DNA of 64,000 nt from Thinopyrum elongatum (taxonomy: Eukaryota > Streptophyta > Magnoliopsida > Poales > Poaceae): positions 299,596,362-299,660,361 of the forward strand of contig CM022303.1 in NCBI GenBank assembly GCA_011799875.1, read 5' to 3'. Shown one piece after another: positions 37,218 through 48,356 of this stretch; position 1 is the first letter of the stretch; each line of letters begins with the position of its first letter. The notes under the pieces are model-generated. The model saw only the letters and a list, made by a program, of their open reading frames with translations, was not told where the DNA came from and did no database searches. The translations under genes were made by a program, and so were the position numbers.

Positions 37218-39701
37218 ATCTATGCATTATGCCTAGCTAGGGGCATAAAACGATAGCGCTTGTTGGGAGGCAACCCAATGAGTAAAATTTATTTTTACCT
37301 TTTTCTTTTTGTTCTTGAGTGTTTGCACAATTGTGCCTCTGTTATTATTGTGATTTTGATGTTTTAATTAGTGTTTGTGCCAAGCAAAGCCTTTAGGATA
37401 GATTTCGGTGATAGTTGATTTGATCCTGTTGAAAAACAGAAACATTTGTGTCCAGTAATAGAATTGTTAAAATTCACAAAAGCGAGGAAAAATTCTGAAT
37501 TGTTTACACAAGATTGATATACAAATTTCCTCTGTTTCCCTAATGTTTCAGAATTTTTGGAGTTGCAGAAGTATGAGTAAAATTCAAGTCTTTACAGACT
37601 GTTCTGTTTTTTCACAGATTATGTTTTCGTTGCATTGTGTGCTTATTTTGATGAATCTATGGATTGTATCGGGGGGTATAAGCCATGGTAAAGTTAGAAT
37701 ACAGTAGGTATAATGCAATAAGAAAATATGAATGGGTTTTCAACAATACTTAAAGCAAAGATTGGTTTTCTTATACTAACGGATCTCACGAAGGTTTTGT
37801 TAACTTTTGTGCGATTGAAGTTTTCAAGTTTTGGGTGAGATCTCGATGGATGAAGGAATAAGGAGTGAAAAGAGCCTAAGCTTGGGGATGCCCATGGCAC
37901 CCCAAGAAAATATTCAAGGATAACCAAGCAACTAAGCTTGGGGATGCCCCAGAAGGCATCCCCTCTTTCTTCAAACAACCATCGGTAATTTTACTTGGAG
38001 CTATATTTTTATTCGTCACATATCATGAGTTTTGCTTGGAGCGTCTTGTATTATATGAGTCTTTGCTTGTTTTTCTTTTAAGTTTGCCTCAATCCTCCTT
38101 GCTGGAAACACCTATTTGAGAGAGCCAAAATTATGCTATGATTTGTTAGAATTGCTCTATGTGCTTCACTAATTTTTTGAGCTAATGGAATTGCTCTAGT
38201 GCTTCACTTATATCTTTTTTAGCATGATGTGCTTTAATTTTTGAAGAAATATGATCTCATGCTTCACTTAGATTATTTTGAGAGTTACTAAATTTTTTGA
38301 AGAAAATCTCTCATGCTTCACTTATATTATTTTGAGTTATGAAATTTTTTTATGCTCATGTTCTTCACTTAAATTTATTTGAGCTTGTTAAAAGCAATGG
38401 CAATATATGAAACTAGTCCCAAAGTGATAGATATTCAAGAGGGATATAATAAAATCTTTCATGAATATCATTGGACAAAATAAACTTGATTTTTTATAAT
38501 AGTTTTGAGATATGATGATAGTAATATGTGAGTCATGTTGGTGAGTAATTATGCTTTAGTAAGAATATTGGTGTTAAGGTTTGTGATTCCCTATGCAAGC
38601 ACGAAAGTCAATAGTTATGCAATGAAATTAGATCCTACTTGTGGTGCATTATTCGGTGTTAGTTATGCTTAATGCTCGTTTATGTGAATTTTTGTTTCTT
38701 GGCTGGTTGCTTCTCAGTTTATTTGCTACCCTTTCCTTGTACTATGTGGGAATACTACTTGTGCATCCAAAATCCTTAAACCTAGTTGTGCCATATGAGT
38801 CAACCATACCTACCTACTTGCGGTATTTCCGTGCCATTCTAAGTAAATTTGTATGTGCCAACTCTAATTTTCAAAATGAATCTCCTTTTTGTGTGCCTGT
38901 ACCGCTCATGAAGCGGCAGAGGGTGGCCAATATTTTTTCATGCTAGATGTGTTATTCTCAAGATGAGTGTTTATTCACTTGTCATTGCACGAGACTGTGG
39001 CGGTAATAGGGATGCCTAGTCCCGAAATGAAAAGAAATTTACTTTATGTTGTCAAATAATAAATTCCTTGGAAAGTGTTGGTATGGAAGGAACACGTGGA
39101 TACGGCTAGCCATGGATTGTGAAAGAATGGTGGAAAAGGGAATAAACTTTATTTTATGTTTGGGAACCACCTATGATGTATCTAGCATGGAAAGTATTGG
39201 GAACTTCTCGTTCATTTTCATTGACGGAAAAAGCATGCCTCTCAAAGTATTTTTATCTCTCAATTTAACCTTTAAGCACTGGCACCTCTACAAATCTCTG
39301 CTTCCCTCTACGAAGGGCCTATCTATTTACTTTTATGCAATTTTTATTTTTTATTCAAGTCTCCATCTTCTCTTATAAAGCACCAACTAGGGAGCACTAT
39401 GATCATACTTGTGCATTGGATGTAGCTAATATTCGAGTGTGTTTCATGAATGGATCAATGATTGAGCATAATGGGCTAGTGATAGCTTTCTTTAGTGTTG
39501 ATATTCTGAAAGACATGGTTGCTTGTTGATATGCTTGAATATTGAAGTCTTCATGTCAATTATAGACTATTGCTTTGAACCATCTAAAAGTCCAAATGTC
39601 CATGCTTCAAAAGAAAAGAATATGTGATGAACATGTTAGGCAGCATTCCACATCAAAAATTCTGTTTTTATCATTTACCGACTCGAGGATGAGAAGGAAT
39701 T
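37218..39701 (+). other. Non-coding 3' internal region of E6
   Basis: About 2.5 kb with no gene. It contains the conserved block (37218-37280), the hairpin with AAGCTTGGGGATGCC twice (37873-37968), CTTCACTT repeats (38145-38385) and an AT-rich tail. ORFs at 38641-38946 and 39046-39378 lie in a region that is not open in E4, so are not supported. Confidence 0.75.
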
Positions 39702-39715
39702 AAGCTTGGGGATGC
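39702..39715 (+). other. Polypurine tract of E6
   Basis: AAGCTTGGGGATGC adjoining the 3' LTR start at 39716. Confidence 0.75.
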
Positions 39716-41301
39716 TGATACGTCTCCAACGTATCTACAATTTTTTTTATTGTTCCATGATGTTATATTAACATTCTTGGATGTTTTATATTCATTTTAT
39801 AGCAACTTTATATTATTTTTTGGGACTAACCTATTGACATAGTTCCCAGTGCCAGTTGCTGTTTTTTGCTTGTTTTTACTTCGTAGAATATCCATATCAA
39901 ACGGAGTCCAAACACAGCGAAACTTTTTGGAGATTTTTTTCTGCCCAGAAGACAACTTGGGAGCCAAGGAAGTGCACGAGGGGAGGCCCGTGGGGCCCAC
40001 CACCCACAAGGGCACGCCAGAGGCCCTTGGCGCGCCCTGATGGGGTGTGGGGCCCATGGAGGTCTCCTCCACCACCTCTCAGCTCTATAAATACTCAGAT
40101 ATTCCAGAAACCCTAGGGGAGTCGTCAAAACACATTTCCAGCAGCCGCAAGTTCCAGAACCACGAGATCCAATCTAGAGCCCTATTCCGGCATTTTGCCG
40201 GAGGGGAACACAATCACGGAGGGGTTCATCATCCTCATTGGTGCTCCTCCGATGATACGTGAGTAGTTCACCATAGACCTACGGGTTTGTGGGCAGTAGC
40301 TAGATGGCTTCTTCTCTCTTTTTGATTCTCAATACAATGTTCTCCTCGATGTTCTTGGAGATCTATTTGATGTAATGACTTTTTGCGGTGTCTTTGTTGG
40401 GATCCGATGAAGTGCGAGTTTATGATCAGATCTATCTATGAAAATTATTTGAGTTTTCTTTTATCTCTTATATGCATGATTGTTATAGCCTCGTATTTCT
40501 TCTCCGAAACTTTGCTTTGGTTTGGCCAACTAGATTGATTTTTCTTGCAATGGGAAGAGGTGCTTTGTGATTGGTTCGATCTTGCGGTGTCCTCACCCAG
40601 TGACAAAAGGGGTAGCGAGGCACGCATGTATCGTTGCTATTAAGGATAAAAAGATGGGGTCTATTCCTACATGAATAGATCTTGTCTACATCATGTCATC
40701 GTTCTTATTACATTACTCCATTTCTCCATGAACTTAATACACTAGATGCATGCTGGATAGCGGTCGATGTGTGGAGTAATAGTAGTAGATGCAGACAGGA
40801 GTCAGTCTACTAATCTCGGACGTGATGCCTATATACATGATCATTGCCTTGGATATCGTCATAATTATTTGGTCTTGTATCAATTGCCCAACAGTAATTT
40901 GTTTACCCACCATATGCTATTTTCTCGAGAGAAGCCACTAGTGAAATCTACGGCCCCGGGTCTATCTTTTATCATATTGTTTTCAAATCTATTATTTGAA
41001 AAACCCAAAAATACGTTGCTGCACTTTTTCTTTACTTATTTTATTTCGTGATTTTGCTAGATCTATTTATCCAATCTCATAGAATTTTATCATCTTTTTA
41101 CCGTGGAGGGATTGACAACCCCTCTTACGCGTTGGGTTGCAAGTATTTGTTCTTTGTGTGTAGGTACCGTTTACATAGTGTTGCTTGGTTCTCCTACTGG
41201 ATTGATAACCTTGGTTTCATAACTGAGGAAAATACTTACCATTGTTGTGCTACATCATCCTCTCCTCTTCGGGGAAATACCAACGCAGATACAAGCAATC
41301 A
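39716..41301 (+). repeat. 3' LTR of E6
   Basis: 1586 bp, TGATACGTCTCCAACGTATC start, CAAGCAATCA end. It aligns along its full length with 34272-35849 with scattered differences, so the insertion is not very recent. Confidence 0.93.
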
Positions 41302-41306
41302 CTATG

Positions 41307-41664
41307 TTCGTGAGAGAGATGCCTCTAGTGAAAGCTATGGCCCCCGGGTCCATTTAAATCATATTGCTAAAACCATAAATATCTAGCTGCAATTTATTTA
41401 CTTTTATTTTCTTTTGAAATTTATATATCTCCTACTATGAGAATTAATCCTTGCAATTAACGATTACAAGGGGATTGACAACCCTCTTGCCTGCGTTGGG
41501 TGCAAGTATTTGCTCTTGTGTGTGTAGGTACTGCTAAAGGTCATTTGCATGAATCTCCTATTGGTTCGATAAACCTTGGTTCTTAACTGAGGGAAATACT
41601 TCCTGCTGCTATACTACTTCACCCTTCCTCTTCGGGGAAATCCCAACGCCAATCACAAGTAGCA
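41307..41664 (+). repeat. 3' LTR of E5, last part
   Basis: Resumes after the E6 TSD and ends CACAAGTAGCA, the end seen (inverted) at 10579 and 16169. At 41665 (ATCTC) the target, a different Gypsy element, begins. Confidence 0.88.
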
Positions 41665-42119
41665 ATCTCTCCTGTTGGTCGGAGCTGGATTTGGAGGGCG
41701 AGCTTTCTTTTTTTCTTCTTGACCGGGACCACATAGGGGTCCTCGGTCAGCAGCTTCTCAAGCTTAGGGCTCATGGAATCTTCCCGCTGTGGTGCTGTGG
41801 ACTTGATTGCCTTGGCAAGCATGCCAAACCTATATGAAATGCATAAGGCCACCCAATCAGTTAAAGACAGGCAGTGAAAAGTTTGATAAACTAATTAAGA
41901 TAGAATGTTACCTCGGCGACAGGACGTGCTCGGTATATAACGATGTCCTCTCCCCCGGACGGTATTGTGTTACCCTTGAGCATGAACAGGATCTTCCACA
42001 TCCCGTCGAGGTGCTTTCCTCGGAAATACCTTCGGATCATCGCCTCCTTGTTATTTGGTGCGTACCTCCACATCAGAATAGCTCGGGCTTGGAGTGGTAG
42101 GATGCGACGATGGAGCATC

Positions 42120-44216
42120 TGTTGGGAAACGTAGTAGAAAACAAAAAAATCACCCTACGAACACCTAGGAATAATATGAAGATGCATATACGGTTTGGAT
42201 CACGATTGTTACCGACTCCAGAGTGTAGCGGAAGTAGACAAGTCAGTGTTGATCATACTTGGAGTCCCTCGAACCGTCGATGAATGATCCCGCGACCCGC
42301 CATGAACAATCCCTCGAATTGAAGAACGAAAGCACGTCCTCTCTACTTGGTTCAAGCGTACGATCTTCACGACCCGGCAGCGCTTCGCATTGCAGAGCTA
42401 ATCGCCACCGGAGAATTAGAGGGAGGAGATTAGAACAATACTGGACTTCTAATTATGAGGATTAGAGGATCTATGTCAAGCTCTATTGATCAACTAGGAT
42501 CAACTAGAACTAGAACTAGAGGACTAGAGGAGGCTCCAAAAGTTGTGTATCAATTATGGCCAAAACCTCTAGTATATATAGGTTCAAGGGGAGAAGGAGG
42601 GGCGCCACAAGGGGGGAAGGAATCCTCCCTCCTTAGCCGACAAAGAGGAGGGGGGGTTCCCCTTCCAATTCAGCCTCCCCTCCCTCCTTTTTTTGAGTTG
42701 AACCTCCCCTCCCTCCTTTCCATGGAGAGGGAGGCGCCACCCCTATTGGGCCCTTGTGGCCCAATTCTATTTCCACTACTTGGCCTTTTAAGGCCCGTTG
42801 ATATTAAATTAAATATAAAATCCCCCTAACAATTACTAGAGCCTTTTATTATATATTAATTTGAAATCACCGGAAACATTTCCAACCTATATACTCCATC
42901 CATTCCTAAATATAAGGTGTATTAGTTTTTCAGAAAGTCAAACATTGTCTATGTTTGACCAAGTTTATAGCAAAATATATAAAGATCTACAACACTAAAT
43001 AAATAAAATATAAAAATATATTTCATGGTGAATCTAGTGATAATGATTTGGTATTCTAGACATTGATATTTTTGTCTATGAACTTGGTCAAAGTTAGAGA
43101 AGTTTGACGTTTTGAAAAAATAATACAACTTATATTTAGGAACGAAGGGAGTATTATTTATCGATAATACCCGTTATTGCCTGATAAACTCTGAAACCCT
43201 TCCGGTAACCCCGAAACGCTTTCGGTTCCTCTCGGAACTATTCCGAATATTAATGAAACAATTCCACAAATAAATCCTCAATACTCTCGTCCTACTAACA
43301 CGTAGCATATCGTGATTACCTTAAGCTTGTGACCCTGTAGGTTTGGTAAAATGTAGACATGAACAAAACTCCTTCCAATGAATGATAGTGGAACCATAGA
43401 CATCCATATCGATCCTTATGATTACACGAATGATATTTGAGTGAACCTTTGGTTATCATGTGATGTTCCCTTTGTTCGCGATACTTTAGAAAACCCGAGG
43501 AGTGTCGGTATCCTCTCAAGTCATCCACATGCTCACTATATCGTCATCCTCATTACCGGTATTGTTCTTCTTTCTCGTTGATGTGTTCCGGTATCCCCGT
43601 GACATAGTCACCTATGTCTAGCCAGACGATGATGCATGCCATCACACAGAGAGGGCCCTAAGAATATATTTCCATCATCAGAGGAGCAAATTCCACTCTC
43701 GAGCTATCTAGTCTCTTGTCAAACTTTCCGGTGAACCTATAGGTTGTCGTTATGATCACCGTGTTACAGATGACATTTGAGCAACCCCAAAGTCCACCAT
43801 ATAGTAAGAAGTGACTACGATACTCTCATGGTCTAAGGAACTAAAATATACATTAAAACTTCGTGTTACAACAATTGTTTTCAGACGATATTATCTCAAA
43901 GTATAACAAACAAGTTTGGGTCGATTCAATATGATCGTTCTTCTAACGTCATACTCTCAAAGTTGTTTTAGGACTATCATCACACTTAACAATATCCTAA
44001 GATCCAGAAAACATGATCACAAACAACACTTGAGCTAGTCTTAGAAGCGAGACTAGGAATCTTATTTTGCTGTTTATCATTCCACACATGCATATGAGTT
44101 TTCCACTGAATTGCATATCCTAGGAATAGCAGTTATAGCATAGAATGTAAACTCCTAATTATGAACATGGAAATATAATAATACAATACTATTGCCTCTA
44201 AGGCATATTTCCAACA
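42120..44216 (-). mobile_element. Copia solo LTR, BARE1/WIS/Angela type
   Basis: Minus strand starts TGTTGGAAATATGCCTTAGA, the hallmark of this Triticeae Copia group, and ends CTACGTTTCCCAACA. Length is 2097 bp, or about 1.84 kb without the MITE. Flanks GCATC (42115-42119) and GCAAC (44217-44221) form a TSD with one mismatch. No internal domain is present, so this is a solo LTR left by recombination. The interrupted antisense ORF is collinear across it. Confidence 0.88.
42894..43151. mobile_element. Stowaway MITE (Tc1/Mariner type)
   Basis: 258 bp with terminal inverted repeats CTCCATCCATTCCTAAATAT and the reverse complement of ATATTTAGGAACGAAGGGAG, flanked by TA (42892-42893 and 43152-43153). 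Contains TTTGACCAAGTTTATAG and the inverted ATGAACTTGGTCAAAG. Typical of grass Stowaway. Inserted in the Copia LTR. Confidence 0.95.
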
Positions 44217-45697
44217 GCAACACGTGGACTACATCCACCAAGGTGACTCCCATGTTGACGACATTCTTTACCTTATGCTGAAGCTCCGCCACTTCTCGCT
44301 GGTCCCACCAGCTAAAGCTCTTGTCGGTCCAAGAGTGCAACCTCCTTAAAGGCGCTGCCGAGAAAAGCAAGGAATCCTTCCTAGTTCCTTGATGGCCTAT
44401 CAGCCATGTAGAACCATTCCTCCTGCCAAAGCTTCATGGTCTCAATGAATGTGCACTTTAGCTAGGAAACCTTGGGGATCTTGCTGATCATGAAACCACC
44501 GCACTACGCGAGATCGGGGCCACTGCTGTGCGGTTTGACGCAGAGCAACTTCAGCCAGAGCCTGAAGTGGGGCTCTATGCGGAGTAATGCCTCACAAAGG
44601 TGATGTAGGTGGCAATTTGAAGAATGGAGTTTGGGGCCAGGTGATGGATCCGGAGCCCATAGAAATACATTAAGTCCCAAAGAAAGGGGTGAAGAGGAAA
44701 CCTAAGTCTTCGGATGAGGTGGGAGATAATTACCACCCGCTCTCCCTCCCGAGATGCTAGAATGGCGGAGGCTGAGCAAACCTCGTCCTTGCCCATGAGG
44801 GATCGGCATCTAACCAACCCATGGGGCAGAAGGTAGCAGTCGTCCTAAATCTCAGCAATAGTACCGGCGGTGATGACGGAGGCCATCCATTGCCCCCTCT
44901 TGCTGGCGGCCTTCTCCTCGGACACCTGAATGGTAGCGTCCTCTCCCTTGACAACCATCCCATTACGATGGAAAAGGGGAGTGGTGAAAGGGTCAAAGAT
45001 GGGGCGTAAGATAGATCTCAGGGAGCTTGAGCTTGGGAGAATTATTGGCGATGGAGCAGGAATGGAAGTGTGGGGTGAATTAGGTTCTTCATTTCCCTTT
45101 TATAGATCAATAAAAGACTAAGGGGCACCACACCGTGCAGTAAATCCACTAGTTCCCAATGTGATGTGTAATATATGTGCGCAAGGATTAAGGGATTTCA
45201 TTAATAATGACGCCAAAATCCGGGGCACGACACCTTTATCGATGGGATGTTCCAATAGAAACGGCCCAGGGCCACAATACATTCGGAGTAATGGCTGTTG
45301 ACGAGACGGCTCGGTTCCGCAGTAAACGGCGGCGGTTCAGTTTTTGGTAGAAAGTTGTCAGGGCACGACCCAATCGGTCCATTAGCCCCACATGGCAAGC
45401 CTTTGCGATTAAGCTAAGGGAGTATTTGGACTGAGTAAAAGAATAAACTGTTTGGGAGAGGGCCTTGTTAAAAGATTCCCCTTATTACCCGAAAAAAATC
45501 ATTACGCGAACTTGCATGTGACTATGGTTGAAAGAGAAGACGACGATAAAGCATAAAAGACTTTGGATCCCAAGAGACCTTGGGTCTTGAAGCGGACGTG
45601 GAAGATGGAACTCGCCTACGAAGCCGAAGACTAGAAGATAAAGCTATTTTGAGGAAGCAACCAATGTCCTCAGCTTGAATACTAGTTCAGGGGCTAC

Positions 45698-46152
45698 TGA
45701 CAGTGTCCTAGATTAGGGGGGGCTCACCACGTCGGCTTGCCATTCATGGGCAGGGCCAAGGACCCACCGACAATCAAAGAATGGGCCACGTGAGCTATGG
45801 CCCTTGGCATAATCAAGATGGAATCTTTCGAAGACTTGGCGTATACTTCAAGACATATTCAAATATTTGACATGTTTATCTCTAGATGCAACCGACCATG
45901 TGTAACCCTAGGTACCCCTCGGTCTGTATACAAACCAACGCTTTTAGTGTGTACATGCAAGTTAGAACTCATTCATACGATCTCGAGGTAGATCATCTTG
46001 TACTCTGTACCCCATCTCGAGGTAGGGTTTTACGTCTTCTAGAGGGCCCGAACTTGGGTAACATCGTGTCTTTCTCTACTTCTTGTTACCATCAAGCCGA
46101 GACGGCCAGCTCGGGACCCACTACCTGAGATTCGCCGGTTTTAGCACCAACA
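45698..46152 (+). repeat. Gypsy LTR (TGACAGTGTCC...ACCAACA)
   Basis: 455 bp. Starts TGACAGTGTCCTAGATTAGG and ends CGCCGGTTTTAGCACCAACA. It contains GTAACCCTAGGTACCCCTCG followed by a TATA-like GTATACAAACC and AGGGCCCGAACTTGGGTAAC, conserved words of a large Triticeae Gypsy group. The outer flank is PIF-derived DNA at 46153, so the element inserted next to or into the decayed PIF element; no TSD partner is present. Confidence 0.85.
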
Positions 46153-46305
46153 GGGGGCTTGAGATTGGCTTCACGAAAGTAGCCCACTTCAGATAGATTC
46201 CATCTGCAAGGTAGTACCCATGGTTGTATGTGCGCCTATTTTCTTGGAAGGTCACTGGTGGGGCTTCTCCATTGGCTAACTTCACAAAAATAGGTGATTG
46301 GTTGA
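46153..46305 (-). pseudogene. PIF/Harbinger transposase fragment (E9, C-terminal part)
   Basis: The minus strand translates to SPIFVKLANGEAPPVTF, NHGYYLADGIYLKW and TFVKPIS (46290-46165), closely matching residues 248-292 of the intact transposase at 62667 (SPLFAKLANGE..., GYYLADGIYPKW). It is cut at both sides: by the Gypsy LTR at 46152 and by E10 at 46306. GTTGA (46301-46305) is the E10 TSD. Its upstream continuation is at 59228. Confidence 0.85.
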
Positions 46306-47519
46306 TGATGTCTACTACACAACTTATTCGTGTAGACTCATGTTGGGCCTCCAAGCGCAGAGTTTTGTAGGACAATAGCAATTTTCCCTCAAGTGGATGA
46401 CCAAAGGTTTATCAATCTGTGGGAGGCATAGGATGAAGATATCTCTCTCAAACAACCCTACAATCAAATACAAGAAATCTTTTGTGTCCCCAACACACCC
46501 AATACAATGGAAAATTGTATAGGTGCACTAGTTCGGCGAAGAGATGGTGATACAAGTGTAGTATGGATAGTAGATATAGGTTTTTGTAATCTGAAAATAA
46601 AAAAACAGCAAGGTAGCAAGTGATAAAATAGAGCACAAATGGCATTGCAATGCTTAGAAACAAGGCCTAGAGTTCTTACTTTCACTAGTGCAATCTCTCA
46701 ACAGTGCTAACATAATTGAATCATATAACAATCCCTCAACGCGCGACAAAGAGTCACTCCAAAGTTCTTATCTAGTGGAGAACATAAGATGAAATTGTTT
46801 GTAGGGTACGAAACCACTTGAAAGTTATCCTTTCCGATCAACCTATTGAGCCATCCCTATAAGTGTCACAAACAACCCAAGAGTTCGTACTAAAATAACA
46901 CCATATGATACACATCAACCAACTCTAATGTCACCTAGGTACTCCAATGTCACCACAAGTATCCATGAGTTGATTATATGATATGCATCAAACAACTTCA
47001 AAGTATCCATGAGTTGATTATACGATATGCATCAAACAACTTCAAATTCATAATATTAAATCCAACACAAAGAACTAAAAAGGGTGCCCCAAGATTTCTA
47101 CCGGAGAAAGTAGGATGAAAACGTGAATCAACCCCTATGCAAAGATTACCCCAATGTCATCTCGGGAATCCGCGAGTTGAGTGCCAAAACATACATCAAG
47201 TGAATCAATATAATACCCCATTGTCACCACGGGTATTCATATGCGAGACATACATCAAGTGTTCTCAAATCCAACAAAGTATTCAATCCGATAATAGTGA
47301 AACCTCAAAGGTAAAACCCAATTCATCACAACAGGATAGAGAGGGAGAAACACCATATGATCCAACTATATTAACAAAGCTCGCGGTACATCAAGATCGT
47401 ACCAAATCAAGAACACGAGAGAGAGAGAGAAAGAGAGAGAGAGATCAAACACATAGCTAGCTACTAGTACATACCCTCGGCCCCAAGGGTGAACTACTCC
47501 GTCCTCATCATGGTGCGCC

Positions 47520-48129
47520 GCCCCCGAGCTTGTCGCTCCTCGTGAGCCCCCCTGCCATGAAATCAATGCCAAAAATTCCTATAAATACCCAAACCCCTGA
47601 AAAGAACCTAGATGAGAAGTTTCGCCGCCGCAAGCCTATGTATCCATGAAAACTCAATTGGGACCCAGTTCCGGCACCCTGTCGGAGGGGGAAATCATCA
47701 CCGGAGGCCATCTTCATCATTCCGGCGGCCACCATGATGAGGAGGGAGTAGTTCACCCTTGGGGCCGAGGGTATGTACTAGTAGCTATGTGTTTGATCTC
47801 TCTCTCTCTCTCATGTTCTTGATTTGGTACGATCTTGATGTACCGCGAGCTTTGTTAATATAGCTACTAGTACATACCCTTAGCCCCAAGGGTGAACTAC
47901 TCCCTCCTCATCATGGTGGCCGCTGGAATGATGAAGATGGCCTCCGGTGATGATTTCCCCCTCCGGCAGGGTGCCGGAACAGGGTCCCAATTGAGTTTTC
48001 ATGGATACATAGGCTTGCGACGGCGAAACTTCTCATCTAGGGTTCTTTTCGGGGGTTTGGATATTTATAGGAATTTTTGGCGTTGATTTCACGGCAGGGG
48101 GGCTCACGAGGAGCGATAAGCTCGGGGGC
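47520..48129. repeat. Inverted duplication (fold-back) within the E10 3' LTR
   Basis: About 265 bp arms 47520-47784 and 47865-48129 are near-identical inverted copies, separated by about 80 bp (47785-47864). The two arms encode the same fortuitous peptide start on opposite strands. In addition 47731-47850 is the inverted copy of 47380-47515. The partner LTR (57532-59222) has no inverted copy here. Confidence 0.88.
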
Positions 48130-48356
48130 GCGCCCTAGGGGAGCGCCTCCTAGGTTTGTCGCTTCCTCATGAAGCTTCTGGTCCTTCCTCGATGCTTCAG
48201 GGTGTCTCTTTTGGTCCACAAAAAATCACCATAAATTTTCATCCCATTCCGAGAACTTTTATTTTTGCACAAAAAACGACACCACGGTAGTTCTGCTGAA
48301 AACAGTGTCAGTCCGGGTTAGTTCTACTCAAATCATACCAAAACCATATAAAATTG

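Larger units (their letters stand above)
34272..41301 (+). mobile_element. E6: complete plus-strand Athila-like element
   Basis: LTRs 34272-35849 and 39716-41301, PBS 35861-35878, gag-protease ORF 36070-37217, non-coding region, PPT 39702-39715. TSD CTATA (34267-34271) and CTATG (41302-41306), one transition. It is inserted into the E5 3' LTR. This is the best-preserved Athila-like element of the window: full LTRs, exact PBS and an ORF with a single clear frameshift. No reverse transcriptase, RNase H or integrase. Confidence 0.95.
41880..45000 (-). pseudogene. Antisense ORF, Transposase_28-like (putative gypsy-type)
   Basis: The minus strand reads RLRFPLHPFLWDLMYFYGL (about 44690-44640), HHLAPNSILQIATYITF, EPHFRLWLKLLCVKP and EEWFYMADRP, then NMGVTLVDVVHVLL at about 44260-44220. 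After the solo LTR it continues at 42119 with LHRRILPLQARAILMWRY and ends at the TAA near 41890. This order matches the plant family PF04195 ('putative gypsy type transposon'). Stops and frameshifts (near 44575, 44520 and 44470) show decay. A further Lys-rich minus-strand piece (41852-41665) may be a second exon. It lies antisense to the LTR of its element. Confidence 0.72.
41665..46152 (+). mobile_element. 3' end of a Tat/Retand-type Gypsy element
   Basis: Plus-strand orientation is shown by the LTR at its right end (45698-46152) and by the CAGGGGCTAC purine-rich stretch just before it. The preceding region carries an ORF in antisense, as in grass Tat/Retand elements that keep extra ORFs between pol and the 3' LTR. 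The 5' part is lost at the E5 boundary, and the region is split by a Copia solo LTR. No pol is visible. Confidence 0.72.

Noticed and set aside
38641..39378. Possible env-like ORFs in the E6 3' internal region
   Set aside because: Not open in the collinear E4 segment (27590-28330), no signal peptide or clear transmembrane pattern shared between copies.
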